From NCBI RefSeq assembly GCF_030915505.1, contig NZ_CP133265.1, positions 3,438,001-3,502,000 of the forward strand: a stretch of 64,000 bases of DNA. The letters run 5' to 3'. Within the stretch, counting starts at the first letter, position 1. Each line of letters begins with the position of its first letter. A program made the position numbers and the translations under genes. The stretch is from Neobacillus sp. OS1-2. GTDB taxonomy: Bacteria; Bacillota; Bacilli; Bacillales; Cytobacillaceae. The notes under the pieces were generated by a model that saw only the letters and a list, made by a program, of their open reading frames with translations, was not told the origin of the DNA and made no database searches. Positions 1 to 10,414 of this stretch are shown piece by piece.

Positions 1-842
1 TTTTGAATTCCTTTTAAGATTTCAATTGCCGCCTCTGAGGTTGGTTCAAGGACATGCAAAGGTTGGAAGCGGCGTTCTAATGCGGAATCCTTTTCAATTT
101 GACGGTATTCCTTTAATGTTGTTGCCCCGACTAGCTGTAGTTCGCCCCGTGCGAGCGCAGGTTTTAAAAGGTTACCCGCATCCATGGAGCCTTCAGCAGA
201 ACCTGCACCAACAAGCAAATGAATTTCATCGATAAACAGAATGATATTTTTTTGCTCCTGCAATTCAGAAATTAATTGCTTCATTCTTTCCTCAAATTGT
301 CCGCGAATCCCAGTATTGGCAACAAGGGAGGCAACATCTAGCAAATATACCTCCTTATTACGTAATTTGCCTGGGACTTCGCCGTTTGCAATTTTAATAG
401 CAAGTCCCTCAGCAATAGCGGTTTTTCCGACACCAGGTTCCCCAATTAAAACCGGATTGTTTTTGTTTCTTCTGTTCAGAATTTCGATTACTCGTTTTAT
501 TTCTTCATCACGGCCAATGACAGGGTCAATAAGACCTGCCTTTGCCATCGTGCTTAAGTTCCGACCGAATTGATCGATAAAGCCGCCATGTTCTGTTTTT
601 CGCTCACCTTGAGGTGGTTGTTGTCCTGTCATATCCTGACCGTATGGCATGCCGTTTGACATAAATAGGTTTTCAAACGGGAAGCTTGGTAATGAATTCA
701 TATTCTGACCAAAACCAGCCCCTAGAGCTTGTTTTTCTCTTTTGTAGCATTCATGACAAAGTTTTATTTCCTTATGTTGACCGTTAAGATTCATCGTTAA
801 TTGGATATTTGCATGATTTTGATTACATTGTTGACAAAGCAT
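1..842 (-). CDS. clpE: ATP-dependent Clp protease ATPase subunit ClpE, 5' part only
   Basis: The gene runs off the left edge, so only about 280 N-terminal residues are present. The start shows a zinc-finger with cysteines at 3, 6, 29 and 32, which separates ClpE from ClpC. A flexible linker follows, and then the first AAA+ domain with Walker A GEPGVGKT near residue 135 and Walker B ILFIDEIH. ClpE is a HSP100 unfoldase that works with ClpP on misfolded proteins after heat stress. The ATG at 842 has a strong AAGGAGG site upstream. The promoter carries two CtsR operators, which fits class III heat-shock control. ykvI diverges from it, as in B. subtilis. Confidence 0.95.
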   Translation of the reverse strand, partial: MLCQQCNQNHANIQLTMNLNGQHKEIKLCHECYKREKQALGAGFGQNMNSLPSFPFENLFMSNGMPYGQDMTGQQPPQGERKTEHGGFIDQFGRNLSTMAKAGLIDPVIGRDEEIKRVIEILNRRNKNNPVLIGEPGVGKTAIAEGLAIKIANGEVPGKLRNKEVYLLDVASLVANTGIRGQFEERMKQLISELQEQKNIILFIDEIHLLVGAGSAEGSMDAGNLLKPALARGELQLVGATTLKEYRQIEKDSALERRFQPLHVLEPTSEAAIEILKGIQ

Positions 843-883
843 TGAACATAACCTCCTTGGTTTTGTGCTTTTATCAATTTGAC

Positions 884-900
884 TTTGACTATCTTTGACC
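884..900 (-). promoter_or_regulatory. CtsR operator 1 of clpE
   Basis: Read on the minus strand, this is GGTCAAA-GAT-AGTCAAA, a direct heptad repeat with 3-nt spacing that matches the CtsR box. It lies just downstream of the clpE -10. Confidence 0.85.
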
Positions 901-910
901 TTATGACCAT

Positions 911-939
911 AGTATACTCTGACCTTTTTTGACTTTCAA
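911..939 (-). promoter_or_regulatory. SigA-type promoter of clpE
   Basis: On the minus strand, TTGAAA (939-934) and TATACT (916-911) are separated by exactly 17 nt. CtsR boxes flank and overlap it. Confidence 0.8.
918..934 (-). promoter_or_regulatory. CtsR operator 2 of clpE
   Basis: On the minus strand this reads AGTCAAA-AAA-GGTCAGA, a second CtsR heptad pair with one changed base. It fills the spacer between -35 and -10, so a bound repressor would block RNA polymerase. Confidence 0.75.
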
Positions 940-1032
940 GTAATTTGTTTATAGCAATCGTTGCCAATTAAGGAAAAAAGCTCGTCTTTGTTTGTCCCTA
1001 TAATCATATATTGATGATGAGGGGGAGATGGT

Positions 1033-2076
1033 GTGAAGAAGAATTGGACGCAAGCTTTTCAAATTGCGGCAGTCTATGTAGGTACAGTAGTTGGAGCTGG
1101 ATTCGCCACTGGGAAAGAAATCGTGGAATTCTTTTCGCGATTTGGTTTCTTTGGCTTTATTAGTATATTAATGAGCGGCTATTTTTTTGTCGGTATTGGT
1201 TCAAAGATGATGCGAATGGCGGCACACATTGAGGCAAAATCCTATCAAGAATTTAATGAGCACCTATTTGGAAAATGGGCGGGCAGTATCATCAATTTCT
1301 TTATGTTATTCATGCTCCTTGGTGTAAGTGCTGTCATGTTGGCCGGCGCCGGTGCCGTTTTTGAGGAACAGCTCGGCTTGCCAAAAAATCTTGGTGTAAT
1401 TCTAACCATATTTCTTTCGTATCTTGTCATGCTTGTGGGCACAAAGGGTCTTTTTGCGGTCAATACGTTCGTCGTTCCCTTAATGATTACCTTTAGCTTA
1501 ATCTTGATGTTTTTATCACTAGGAATGCCGAACTTTTTAGATCGCTTTTTATTTATACCACCTGCTACAGACGGCTGGAAGAGTGTGATTGCTCCATTTT
1601 CCTATACGGCCTTAAATTTGGGATTGGCACAAGCAGTTCTCGTTCCTGTTGCCACTGAGGTTAAGGATGACTGGACGATAAAATGGGGAGGTATTCTGGG
1701 AGGACTTGCGTTAACACTTATTTTAATTGGCAGCCATTTTACATTAATCATGCTGCCTAACCTTGAATTGTATGATATCCCAATGGCCATTATTATGAAA
1801 AACGTAGCCCCGTTTTTATATTGGATATTTGTACTTGTGATCTTTGGAGAAATCTTTACTTCTGTAATTGGAAATGTTTTTGGCCTTGATAGGCAGTTGC
1901 AGCAATATATCCGTATTCCAACGCTTGTATCGGTTTCGGTCATTTTTACTGTTTCCTATCTCATTAGTTTGGTGAATTATAGTACGTTGCTTTCCTATTT
2001 ATATCCATTGTTTGGCTATATTTGTATGACCTTTTTTATATTATTATGGATGAAACCATTTACACCAAGTAAGTAA
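1033..2076 (+). CDS. ykvI: YkvI-type multi-spanning membrane protein (putative transporter)
   Basis: This is a 347-residue, very hydrophobic protein with about ten predicted membrane segments. The N-terminal GTVVGAGFATGKE stretch resembles the unwound-helix glycine motif of APC/LeuT-fold transporters. It matches B. subtilis YkvI in character and in position, divergent from clpE. The substrate is unknown. The start is GTG at 1033 behind a GAGGGGGAGA site. A strong bidirectional hairpin follows. Confidence 0.75.
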   Translation: MKKNWTQAFQIAAVYVGTVVGAGFATGKEIVEFFSRFGFFGFISILMSGYFFVGIGSKMMRMAAHIEAKSYQEFNEHLFGKWAGSIINFFMLFMLLGVSAVMLAGAGAVFEEQLGLPKNLGVILTIFLSYLVMLVGTKGLFAVNTFVVPLMITFSLILMFLSLGMPNFLDRFLFIPPATDGWKSVIAPFSYTALNLGLAQAVLVPVATEVKDDWTIKWGGILGGLALTLILIGSHFTLIMLPNLELYDIPMAIIMKNVAPFLYWIFVLVIFGEIFTSVIGNVFGLDRQLQQYIRIPTLVSVSVIFTVSYLISLVNYSTLLSYLYPLFGYICMTFFILLWMKPFTPSK

Positions 2077-2081
2077 TAAAA

Positions 2082-2109
2082 GAAGCAGCTGTGAAATCAC
2101 AGCTGCTTC
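2082..2109. terminator. Bidirectional terminator between ykvI and the CPBP gene
   Basis: A near-perfect inverted repeat of GAAGCAGCTGTGA with its complement sits between two convergent genes, with A-rich and T-rich flanks. Confidence 0.8.
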
Positions 2110-2110
2110 A

Positions 2111-2722
2111 TTATGTTAAAGGAATAATGATAAAAATCATGAGATCGAAGATGATATGGGAAACAATCACCAGCGGCATGCTTTTTTTCCAATAATAAAG
2201 GGAACCCCAGACGCAGCCTGAGACAAAGGCCGCAAAGACAAGCAAAAATGAGCCTGCGTAAATATGAACAGATGCAAAAAGTACTGCTGCTAGTAAGATA
2301 CTCCACAGGGGTTTAAAGTTTTTTAATAAACCTTTCTGAATAAATCCCCTCCAGAATAGCTCTTCACCAGGCGCGGCAACCAGCACGAGGGCAATGTATT
2401 GCCAAAATACATGTGGAGCATACCAACGGTACAGTTTTTTTATTGGTTTTTCAAACGGTAGATGAAGAATTTGAATGGTTTGGTATCCTATCCAAAAAAG
2501 TAGATATAACAATAGACCGGAAAGGACGCCTAGAAACAGATATTTGATAAAGGATGCTTCATCATCCACATCCCCTTGAAACATGGCAAATGCTATTAAT
2601 ACAAGTACTGATCCAGTAAAAATGTACCAAAAAATTACTCGATCATGAAATGAAAAAAATAGTAGAGCATGTGCCAGAATTAGGCCAGCTAGAAGGCGAA
2701 TGTTTAAAATGTTTTGCTTCAT
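2111..2722 (-). CDS. CPBP-family intramembrane metalloprotease
   Basis: A 203-residue membrane protein with the three CPBP (Abi/CAAX protease) motifs: GEELFWRGF (EExxxR) near residue 119, FASVH near residue 150 and SHIIFD near residue 190. Together they supply the glutamate, histidine and aspartate residues of the active site. Family members cleave membrane-embedded substrates or mature peptides. The substrate here cannot be told. It converges with ykvI and shares its terminator. Confidence 0.85.
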   Translation of the reverse strand: MKQNILNIRLLAGLILAHALLFFSFHDRVIFWYIFTGSVLVLIAFAMFQGDVDDEASFIKYLFLGVLSGLLLYLLFWIGYQTIQILHLPFEKPIKKLYRWYAPHVFWQYIALVLVAAPGEELFWRGFIQKGLLKNFKPLWSILLAAVLFASVHIYAGSFLLVFAAFVSGCVWGSLYYWKKSMPLVIVSHIIFDLMIFIIIPLT

Positions 2723-2868
2723 TATGTTTTTCCCCTTTAGAACTCAATAAAATATACTTTATCAAAAAATAGATGGAAAAGGAAATGATTGCATTAAACA
2801 TTTTAACCAATTCTTATGATAAGAACCTGAAAAGAAGAAAAAAATAAGTGGGAAGGGAGTGAAAATCT

Positions 2869-2988
2869 ATGAGTAAATCACGTAGCGAACAAGAAAGAGA
2901 ATGGACTGTTAGGAAACAGGATCAAAATCCTCATGGGAAAGTAAAATCCTTGAAGCAGCTGTCAAAAGAAACTGGTCAAGGGAAGTAA
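2869..2988 (+). CDS. Small basic protein, 39 aa, DUF6254-like
   Basis: The open frame starts at ATG 2869 behind a good AAGGGAG site and encodes 39 mostly charged residues containing VRKQDQNPHGKVKSLKQL. This resembles, from memory, the short Bacillaceae family DUF6254 (KxNxHPHGKVKS core); I have not searched it. No function is known. A 12-bp terminator stem follows 18 nt after the stop, which supports a real transcription unit. Confidence 0.65.
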   Translation: MSKSRSEQEREWTVRKQDQNPHGKVKSLKQLSKETGQGK

Positions 2989-3006
2989 CATAAACTATGG
3001 AAAAAA

Positions 3007-3037
3007 GGAAAAAGGCAGTCAATGTCTGCCTTTTTCC
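3007..3037. terminator. Bidirectional terminator (small gene / ykvS)
   Basis: A 12-bp stem GGAAAAAGGCAG / CTGCCTTTTTCC with a 7-nt loop gives U-tracts in both directions. Confidence 0.85.
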
Positions 3038-3045
3038 TAAAACGA

Positions 3046-3237
3046 TTACATATAAGCGCTTTCTTTTACGACTTTATAGTTTTTATGGTTGACAACTGTC
3101 CGCTGATCTAATTCTAAATCACGGTAATTATCCATATAAGTTAAGTCGACTATTACAGAATTTTCATTTACCTTTTCAACAATCCCTTGCAAGCCACCGC
3201 GGAATTCTATGATATTTCCTACTTCTGCTATTTTCAT
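3046..3237 (-). CDS. ykvS: DUF2187 family protein YkvS
   Basis: A 63-residue protein beginning MKIAEVGNIIEFRGGLQG, typical of the DUF2187 (YkvS) family. These are small, KOW-like beta-barrel proteins conserved in Bacillus with no assigned function. The ATG at 3237 is preceded on the minus strand by GGAGAGA. The position near clpE/ykvI matches the B. subtilis ykv region. Confidence 0.8.
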   Translation of the reverse strand: MKIAEVGNIIEFRGGLQGIVEKVNENSVIVDLTYMDNYRDLELDQRTVVNHKNYKVVKESAYM

Positions 3238-3496
3238 TAGTCTCTCTCCTTTGCCTTAAAAACTCTTAAAAACTATTAATAAACCAATTAAATAACAGTT
3301 TGCACTACTTTTTTATATTCGTAAAGGTTTTTGTGTGACAATTTGGTTAATTTTTTCAATTTATACTATTATATAATTAAATAAGGTGTTTAAGAATGAA
3401 AAGCGCTTTCGATAATCAAATTTGTTGAAAACAGAAAGTGGACTTTTTAGATAGTTGATAGGTTACAATAGATGATGGAAAAGAGGGTGTATTGAC

Positions 3497-3691
3497 ATGC
3501 AGGAAGAATTGATTAACGACATATTAAATCGTTTAATGTCGGGAGATCTTTCGGAATATTATGTAAAGAATGATGAATTTATGGAATTTCGAAAGGTTTT
3601 AGTAAAAAGAAAAGATTTTAAACATTTCCGTGGTATCGGGCAGCGTGGCGGGGATGTATTGTATCAATACCTTAAAGAACCGAGAAGCTAA
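3497..3691 (+). CDS. Small hypothetical protein, 64 aa
   Basis: An acidic-to-basic 64-residue protein with no membrane segment, ending in an FKHFRGIGQRGGDVLYQYL stretch. I do not recognise the family. The ATG at 3497 follows GAGGGTG at good spacing. It lies 41 nt upstream of the moxR-like gene on the same strand, so it may be the first gene of that operon. Confidence 0.65.
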   Translation: MQEELINDILNRLMSGDLSEYYVKNDEFMEFRKVLVKRKDFKHFRGIGQRGGDVLYQYLKEPRS

Positions 3692-3732
3692 TCGGATTCT
3701 TGGTTGAACACGGTTACAAAGGGGATGAGAAA

Positions 3733-4683
3733 ATGGCCTTACTAGAAAAGATCTCTCAATTAAAGCAGGAGATTGGTAAAGTGATGGTTGGAAAAGAGAT
3801 AGAAGTTGAATTAATGGCGATCTCGTTATTATTTAATGGTCATATTTTACTTGAGAGTGTACCTGGAACAGGTAAAACACTACTCACAAAAAGCTTTGCT
3901 TCCGCCATTGGCGGGAGGTTTTCCCGTATCCAGTTTACCCCAGATGTTCTTCCAAGTGATGTCACCGGGATTCAATTTTTTAATCCAAAGATTCATGAGT
4001 TTGAACTGCGCCCTGGGCCCATTTGTGCAAACATTGTCTTAGCTGATGAGATTAATCGGGCAACACCAAGGACACAGTCAAGTTTATTAGAGGTAATGGA
4101 AGAGCGGCAAGTAACCATTGATGGTATAACCGTTCCCATGGAAGAACCTTTTATAGTGATTGCGACACAAAATCCTGTAGAATCCCAACAAGGAACCTTT
4201 TCATTGCCTGTTGCGCAAATGGATCGTTTTTTTATCAAGATTAATGTAGGTTATCCCGATTATGAGGATGAAAAAAGGATCTTGCGAATACATCGCAGGG
4301 AAGTAAAAAGGAATACTATAGCACAGGTGTTTTCTCTGACGGAAATTGATCAATTAAAAAAAGCGATTAATGAAATATATATTTCAGACGATCTTGAAGA
4401 TTACATTTTATCGATTGCAAGAAAAACCCGAGAACATAATAGCATTGAGTTGGGTGTCAGCCCACGAGGAACCTTAGCGCTAATGAAAGCTGCTCAAGGA
4501 AAGGCTATATTGAACGATCGTACATATGTTACCCCGGATGATGTAAAGGCGGTTGCTCCATACGTCCTAGGCCACAGAATTATTCTCTCAATGGAAGGGT
4601 CATTAACAAAGACATCAGAATCGATTATTGGTGAAATCCTTGTTTCCATCCCTGCACCAGCTGAAAAGGGTGCAAATGAATGA
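3733..4683 (+). CDS. MoxR-family AAA+ ATPase (YeaC-like)
   Basis: A 316-residue protein with Walker A (VPGTGKTLL), Walker B (VLADEINRA), the MoxR signature LLEVMEERQVT and sensor-1 ATQNP. MoxR ATPases act as chaperones that mature partner proteins, often with DUF58/VWA proteins. The ATG at 3733 follows AAGGGGAT at 7-8 nt; an in-frame TTG at 3700 has no ribosome site. Its stop overlaps the DUF58 start (ATGA), as in B. subtilis yeaC-yeaD. Confidence 0.9.
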   Translation: MALLEKISQLKQEIGKVMVGKEIEVELMAISLLFNGHILLESVPGTGKTLLTKSFASAIGGRFSRIQFTPDVLPSDVTGIQFFNPKIHEFELRPGPICANIVLADEINRATPRTQSSLLEVMEERQVTIDGITVPMEEPFIVIATQNPVESQQGTFSLPVAQMDRFFIKINVGYPDYEDEKRILRIHRREVKRNTIAQVFSLTEIDQLKKAINEIYISDDLEDYILSIARKTREHNSIELGVSPRGTLALMKAAQGKAILNDRTYVTPDDVKAVAPYVLGHRIILSMEGSLTKTSESIIGEILVSIPAPAEKGANE

Positions 4684-5879
4684 GTTGGAATACGTATTCG
4701 ATAGATGATCGAAAGCTTACGGTAATTACCGGCTTGGCCATTGTTCTCATTATTGTAAGCCTCTATATCCAGTCAAAATTAGTATTGTTTCTTTCCATCT
4801 TTATTCTTACGGTCCTAAGCTGTAATCAATTTTATTTAAAAAGAGTCGGAAAGCAGTTGTTTTTCGAAAATATCGCTGAAAAACATCGGTATTTCGTGAA
4901 CGATAAAGGGCAATGGACAATAACGATTCGAAATGAAGGCTACCCCATTTTAAATGCTAAGTTAAAAATATACTTTGATCAATGCGTGATTCCTGAGGGA
5001 AAGACCTTGGAGCCCAATCTTTCGCTCAATGAAATTTCTCTTCGATTTTCGATTTTCGCAAGACAAACCAAACAAATCATTGTCCCATTTTCGGCAAACA
5101 GAAGGGGAATTGCCCAAATCCATAAACTCGAATTCCGTATCCCAAGTTTATTAGGGTTTGGGGAAACGGTGCTGGAATCTAAATGGTATTTAAACCAGCT
5201 GGCTGTAGTTTATCCAGAACCTATTCCCGTTAAAGGATTAAAGGAACAGTTGTCTGTTCATCAAGGAATATATAGTGCCCCTTCCTCTTACTATGAGGAT
5301 CGATTGGGACCAACAGGTACAAGAAACTATATTTCGTCAGACAGCTTTAACCGGATTCATTGGAAAGCAAGTGCCAGAAAACAAGAATTGCAAACGATGA
5401 TCTATGAAAAAATTTCTGAAAAGGGCTGGATGATTGCCTTAAATATCTCCGACGGTCATTCGATAACAGGTAACCTTGAAAAATTGCTTAGTAGTATAAC
5501 CGAGATGGCATATTTTGCATATAAAAATCAAATTCCTTTTTCCCTCTGCATTAATGTACGAACAGCAGGAAGTACCCCATTTCTTTATCTTCCAAAGGGA
5601 GAAGGAAAAGAGCATTTGCAAACTGTCTTGGAAACCATCGCATCCATCAGTAGCCAAAATATAAGTTTACCATATGAACAGATGCTTTCTTTCTATAGTA
5701 AACATTTGGAATATCAGCCCATTTTCATCCACGCTGGAATTAGGAGAGATGATACGAATCGATTGCTCCTAAACTTGTCCAATAAAGGTGGGAAATTGTT
5801 TAATCTAAAAATTGAAGAGGATCATGGATTACTAAGTGAATTAGATATTCATCATGAACGAAGGGCGCTGTTATGTTGA
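4680..5879 (+). CDS. DUF58 domain membrane protein (YeaD-like)
   Basis: A 399-residue protein with two N-terminal membrane helices (about 15-55), a beta-rich middle and a C-terminal DUF58/VWA-like part. The DUF58 signature is the stretch around residues 218-232 ending in RIHWKASARKQEL. DUF58 proteins are partners of MoxR ATPases. It is translationally coupled upstream (4-nt overlap) and downstream (7-nt overlap). Confidence 0.85.
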   Translation: MSWNTYSIDDRKLTVITGLAIVLIIVSLYIQSKLVLFLSIFILTVLSCNQFYLKRVGKQLFFENIAEKHRYFVNDKGQWTITIRNEGYPILNAKLKIYFDQCVIPEGKTLEPNLSLNEISLRFSIFARQTKQIIVPFSANRRGIAQIHKLEFRIPSLLGFGETVLESKWYLNQLAVVYPEPIPVKGLKEQLSVHQGIYSAPSSYYEDRLGPTGTRNYISSDSFNRIHWKASARKQELQTMIYEKISEKGWMIALNISDGHSITGNLEKLLSSITEMAYFAYKNQIPFSLCINVRTAGSTPFLYLPKGEGKEHLQTVLETIASISSQNISLPYEQMLSFYSKHLEYQPIFIHAGIRRDDTNRLLLNLSNKGGKLFNLKIEEDHGLLSELDIHHERRALLC

Positions 5880-7072
5880 ATCGAGTGGCAGTTATTACCT
5901 ATTACTTCCTTTTGGAACTAATATCAGGGATTCTTTTTTTATTTTTATTTTTTATAAATAAAAGGGAGTTACCTCCACTCCATGTATTGGCAGGTTTGTG
6001 TGTTGGCAGCATCATCATATTTTCACTACTTCTAGTAAGATATCACAATAGGGGGAAATGGCTTTATTTTGTTACGGTATTTCCAACACTCTTGGTGATT
6101 TGCAATCACGCCAATATTTCTCTTTTTAGTGGAGCATGTCTTGGGTTGTTTGTGTTTTGGCGAGGGATTTCCCTGTTGGATGATTTTTCGCTGCATTCCG
6201 AAACATTGTTGTTACTGTTGTCGTTTTTCTTTGGATTAGTTGCCATCATCTACGCTGCAATGAGTCATTACCCCTATCAAAGTGAAATAATCTATCTACT
6301 AATTGGACAGTTAGTTATTGTCCTTATAGGAGAGTTTGTTAGAAAGTGGTATTTGGTCAAGAAGGATCAATCAAAGTTTGTCTTTTATTTTTTACTAATT
6401 ATTGCAGTAATTACATTAATAAGTATTTCTTTTACAACTTTACTAAAATATTTTCAACTTCTCTTTTTTGGCATCTTACAGACCATTTTGTTGCTTTTGG
6501 CTAGTATTGCGAAACCGCTCTTTGCCATCCTGGAATTTCTTGTTAGTCTGGCGGGGAATGAAAGTAAACCAACAAAAATGATAGAAAGTAGTGATTTACA
6601 GGACAAATCGGATAATTACCAAGCTCTCTCCTATGATACGGCAGAGAATATCTTGTATTTCATTCTTATCCTTGCTGCCGTTACTTTTATCATCTATCTG
6701 TTTTATAAAAAGAAACTAAAACCCCGGCCGGTTTCAATTGATTCTTCGTTTGTTATTTCCGTTTCTGAAGGGGTGTTTGGAGCTGTGCACACGACGCTAT
6801 ATCACCGAAGAATCAAACCGCCCGAGGATAAAATTAGGAGGGAAATATTTGAATTAGAAAAATATGCAAAAAGGCTAAATTTAGGAAGATTATCTTTTGA
6901 AACACTTGAAGAATGGTGGCTAAGGGTGGGACTTTCTGGTTCACTGGAATCGCTTAAAATCTATGAAAAAGTTCGCTATGGCGGTGTCCCCTCATCCCTA
7001 GAAGAACAGACCAAGATGAAAACGGAAATTCGCTGTTTGAAGCAGCAATTAAAGGAAATCAAAAAAGCCTGA
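5873..7072 (+). CDS. Membrane protein with C-terminal DUF4129-like domain
   Basis: A 399-residue protein. The first 235 residues hold about eight membrane segments, there is another helix near 265, and a soluble tail carries the DUF4129-like helical segment (FELEKYAKRL ... ETLEEWWLRVG). In B. subtilis the third gene of this cluster (yebA) also has a transglutaminase core. I see no such Cys-His-Asp domain here, so this is a short form. Function is unknown but is probably with the MoxR/DUF58 pair in envelope maintenance. Confidence 0.7.
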   Translation: MLNRVAVITYYFLLELISGILFLFLFFINKRELPPLHVLAGLCVGSIIIFSLLLVRYHNRGKWLYFVTVFPTLLVICNHANISLFSGACLGLFVFWRGISLLDDFSLHSETLLLLLSFFFGLVAIIYAAMSHYPYQSEIIYLLIGQLVIVLIGEFVRKWYLVKKDQSKFVFYFLLIIAVITLISISFTTLLKYFQLLFFGILQTILLLLASIAKPLFAILEFLVSLAGNESKPTKMIESSDLQDKSDNYQALSYDTAENILYFILILAAVTFIIYLFYKKKLKPRPVSIDSSFVISVSEGVFGAVHTTLYHRRIKPPEDKIRREIFELEKYAKRLNLGRLSFETLEEWWLRVGLSGSLESLKIYEKVRYGGVPSSLEEQTKMKTEIRCLKQQLKEIKKA

Positions 7073-7142
7073 TTGGCTATTGTAATAAAGCCCTTTTCTA
7101 TTTATGATAGGAGGAAAAGTGCTGGGAAAGGGTTTGAAAGGG

Positions 7143-7697
7143 ATGGAACAAAAGATATTACCTGCTTCAGCAAACATGAAGGAATTCGAACGTTTTTTGC
7201 AAAGCTCATACGAAATTGGTGTTTTTCTAGATATGCACGTTGCACAATTAAAAAACATTAACATGATGGCCAAGCAAAAAGGAAAGAAAATGATTTATCA
7301 TGTTGATTTAATCCATGGCATTAAAAATGATGAATTTGCTACAGAGTACATCTGCCAAGAGTTTAAGCCCTACGGTTTAATTTCAACGAAGGCTAGTGTT
7401 ATTTTAAAAGCGAAGCAAAAAGGGGTTATCGCTGTCCAAAGAATCTTTCTGATCGATACACATGCGATTGAAAAAAGCTATAAGTTGATTGAGAAAACCC
7501 GTCCGGATTATATTGAAGTGCTCCCAGGTGCAATGCCTTGGATGATTACAGAAATAAAAGAACGGGTTAAAACCCCCATTTTTGCCGGTGGGCTAATTAG
7601 AACGGCAGAAGAAGTTCAGGCTGCATTAGATGCTGGGGCAGATGCGATTACTACTTCTAAGAGAGAGCTGTGGGAAGCTTATGTTAAACAAGGTTAA
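7143..7697 (+). CDS. glpP: Glycerol uptake operon antiterminator GlpP
   Basis: A 184-residue (beta/alpha)8-like protein of the GlpP family. With glycerol-3-phosphate bound it attaches to the leader RNAs of glpFK and glpD and prevents termination. It shows the characteristic LDMHVAQLK, HVDLIHGIKNDEFA and IEVLPGAMPWMI stretches. I choose the ATG at 7143 because ILPA then aligns with the N-terminus of B. subtilis GlpP. A GTG at 7119 with AGGAGG only 4 nt away is an alternative. The target leaders are just downstream. Confidence 0.93.
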   Translation: MEQKILPASANMKEFERFLQSSYEIGVFLDMHVAQLKNINMMAKQKGKKMIYHVDLIHGIKNDEFATEYICQEFKPYGLISTKASVILKAKQKGVIAVQRIFLIDTHAIEKSYKLIEKTRPDYIEVLPGAMPWMITEIKERVKTPIFAGGLIRTAEEVQAALDAGADAITTSKRELWEAYVKQG

Positions 7698-7731
7698 AAT
7701 AGTAATATACTATTTTATCTTTAAAAAGATG

Positions 7732-7760
7732 TTGACACCGCTTTCATAACTTTATATAAT
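7732..7760 (+). promoter_or_regulatory. SigA promoter of glpFK
   Basis: TTGACA (7732-7737) and TATAAT (7755-7760) are both perfect and separated by 17 nt. Confidence 0.88.
7733..7746 (+). promoter_or_regulatory. Candidate CcpA cre site in the glpFK promoter
   Basis: TGACACCGCTTTCA matches the cre consensus TGWAANCGNTNWCA at all defined positions but one. It overlaps the -35 and spacer, so CcpA binding would repress. glpFK is a known catabolite-repressed operon in B. subtilis. Confidence 0.7.
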
Positions 7761-7766
7761 CTAGTT

Positions 7767-7852
7767 AACAAGTTAATATCTTTGTGACGGAGATAAGGAG
7801 ATTCACACAGATGCCCATTTTGGGGTATTTCTGCTGTGAATCTCTTTTTTTC
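7767..7852 (+). promoter_or_regulatory. glpF leader: GlpP antiterminator target and terminator
   Basis: The leader begins with AACAAGTTAATA (7767-7778), which is repeated exactly in the glpD leader. It then has an inverted repeat GAGATTCACA / TGTGAATCTC (7798-7844) followed by seven T. This is the layout expected for a terminator released by GlpP with glycerol-3-phosphate. Confidence 0.85.
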
Positions 7853-7881
7853 GTGAATTTATTCAAGGGGAGTGGAGAAAA

Positions 7882-10229
<2,348 letters not shown>

Positions 10230-10258
10230 TAACGATTCTCATTATAAAAGAAATATGG

Positions 10259-10350
10259 TATAATGAAAACAAGTTAATAAATTGGCTGGAGAATTCGGAG
10301 AGACCACAAAAACATTATCGAAAACGATAATGTCTTTGTGGTCTTTTCTT
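10259..10350 (+). promoter_or_regulatory. glpD promoter and GlpP-controlled leader terminator
   Basis: An extended -10 (TGG-TATAAT, 10259-10264) precedes AACAAGTTAATA (10268-10279), the same 12-mer as in the glpF leader. A long hairpin follows: AGACCACAAA pairs with 10335-10344 and ACATTATCG with 10325-10333 around an AAAA loop, then a T-rich run. This is a second GlpP antitermination leader. Confidence 0.83.
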
Positions 10351-10414
10351 ATTTCCCCTACCTATATTTCGGCATATTAAATACTATCAGCTTGAAAAAC
10401 TGGGAGGAATCACG

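Noticed and set aside
26-573. Two plus-strand open frames (69 and 110 aa) antisense to clpE
   Set aside because: They mirror the strongly conserved ClpE coding strand and lack ribosome sites.
3398-3412. cre-like palindrome GAAAAGCGCTTTCG upstream of the small gene at 3497
   Set aside because: Three mismatches to the cre consensus (positions 1, 2 and 14) and no clear promoter next to it; it also lacks the AAGCGCC part needed to be a copy of the dispersed repeat.
7073-7273. Open frames on both strands at the start of glpP
   Set aside because: Both overlap GlpP, which is clearly identified in another frame.
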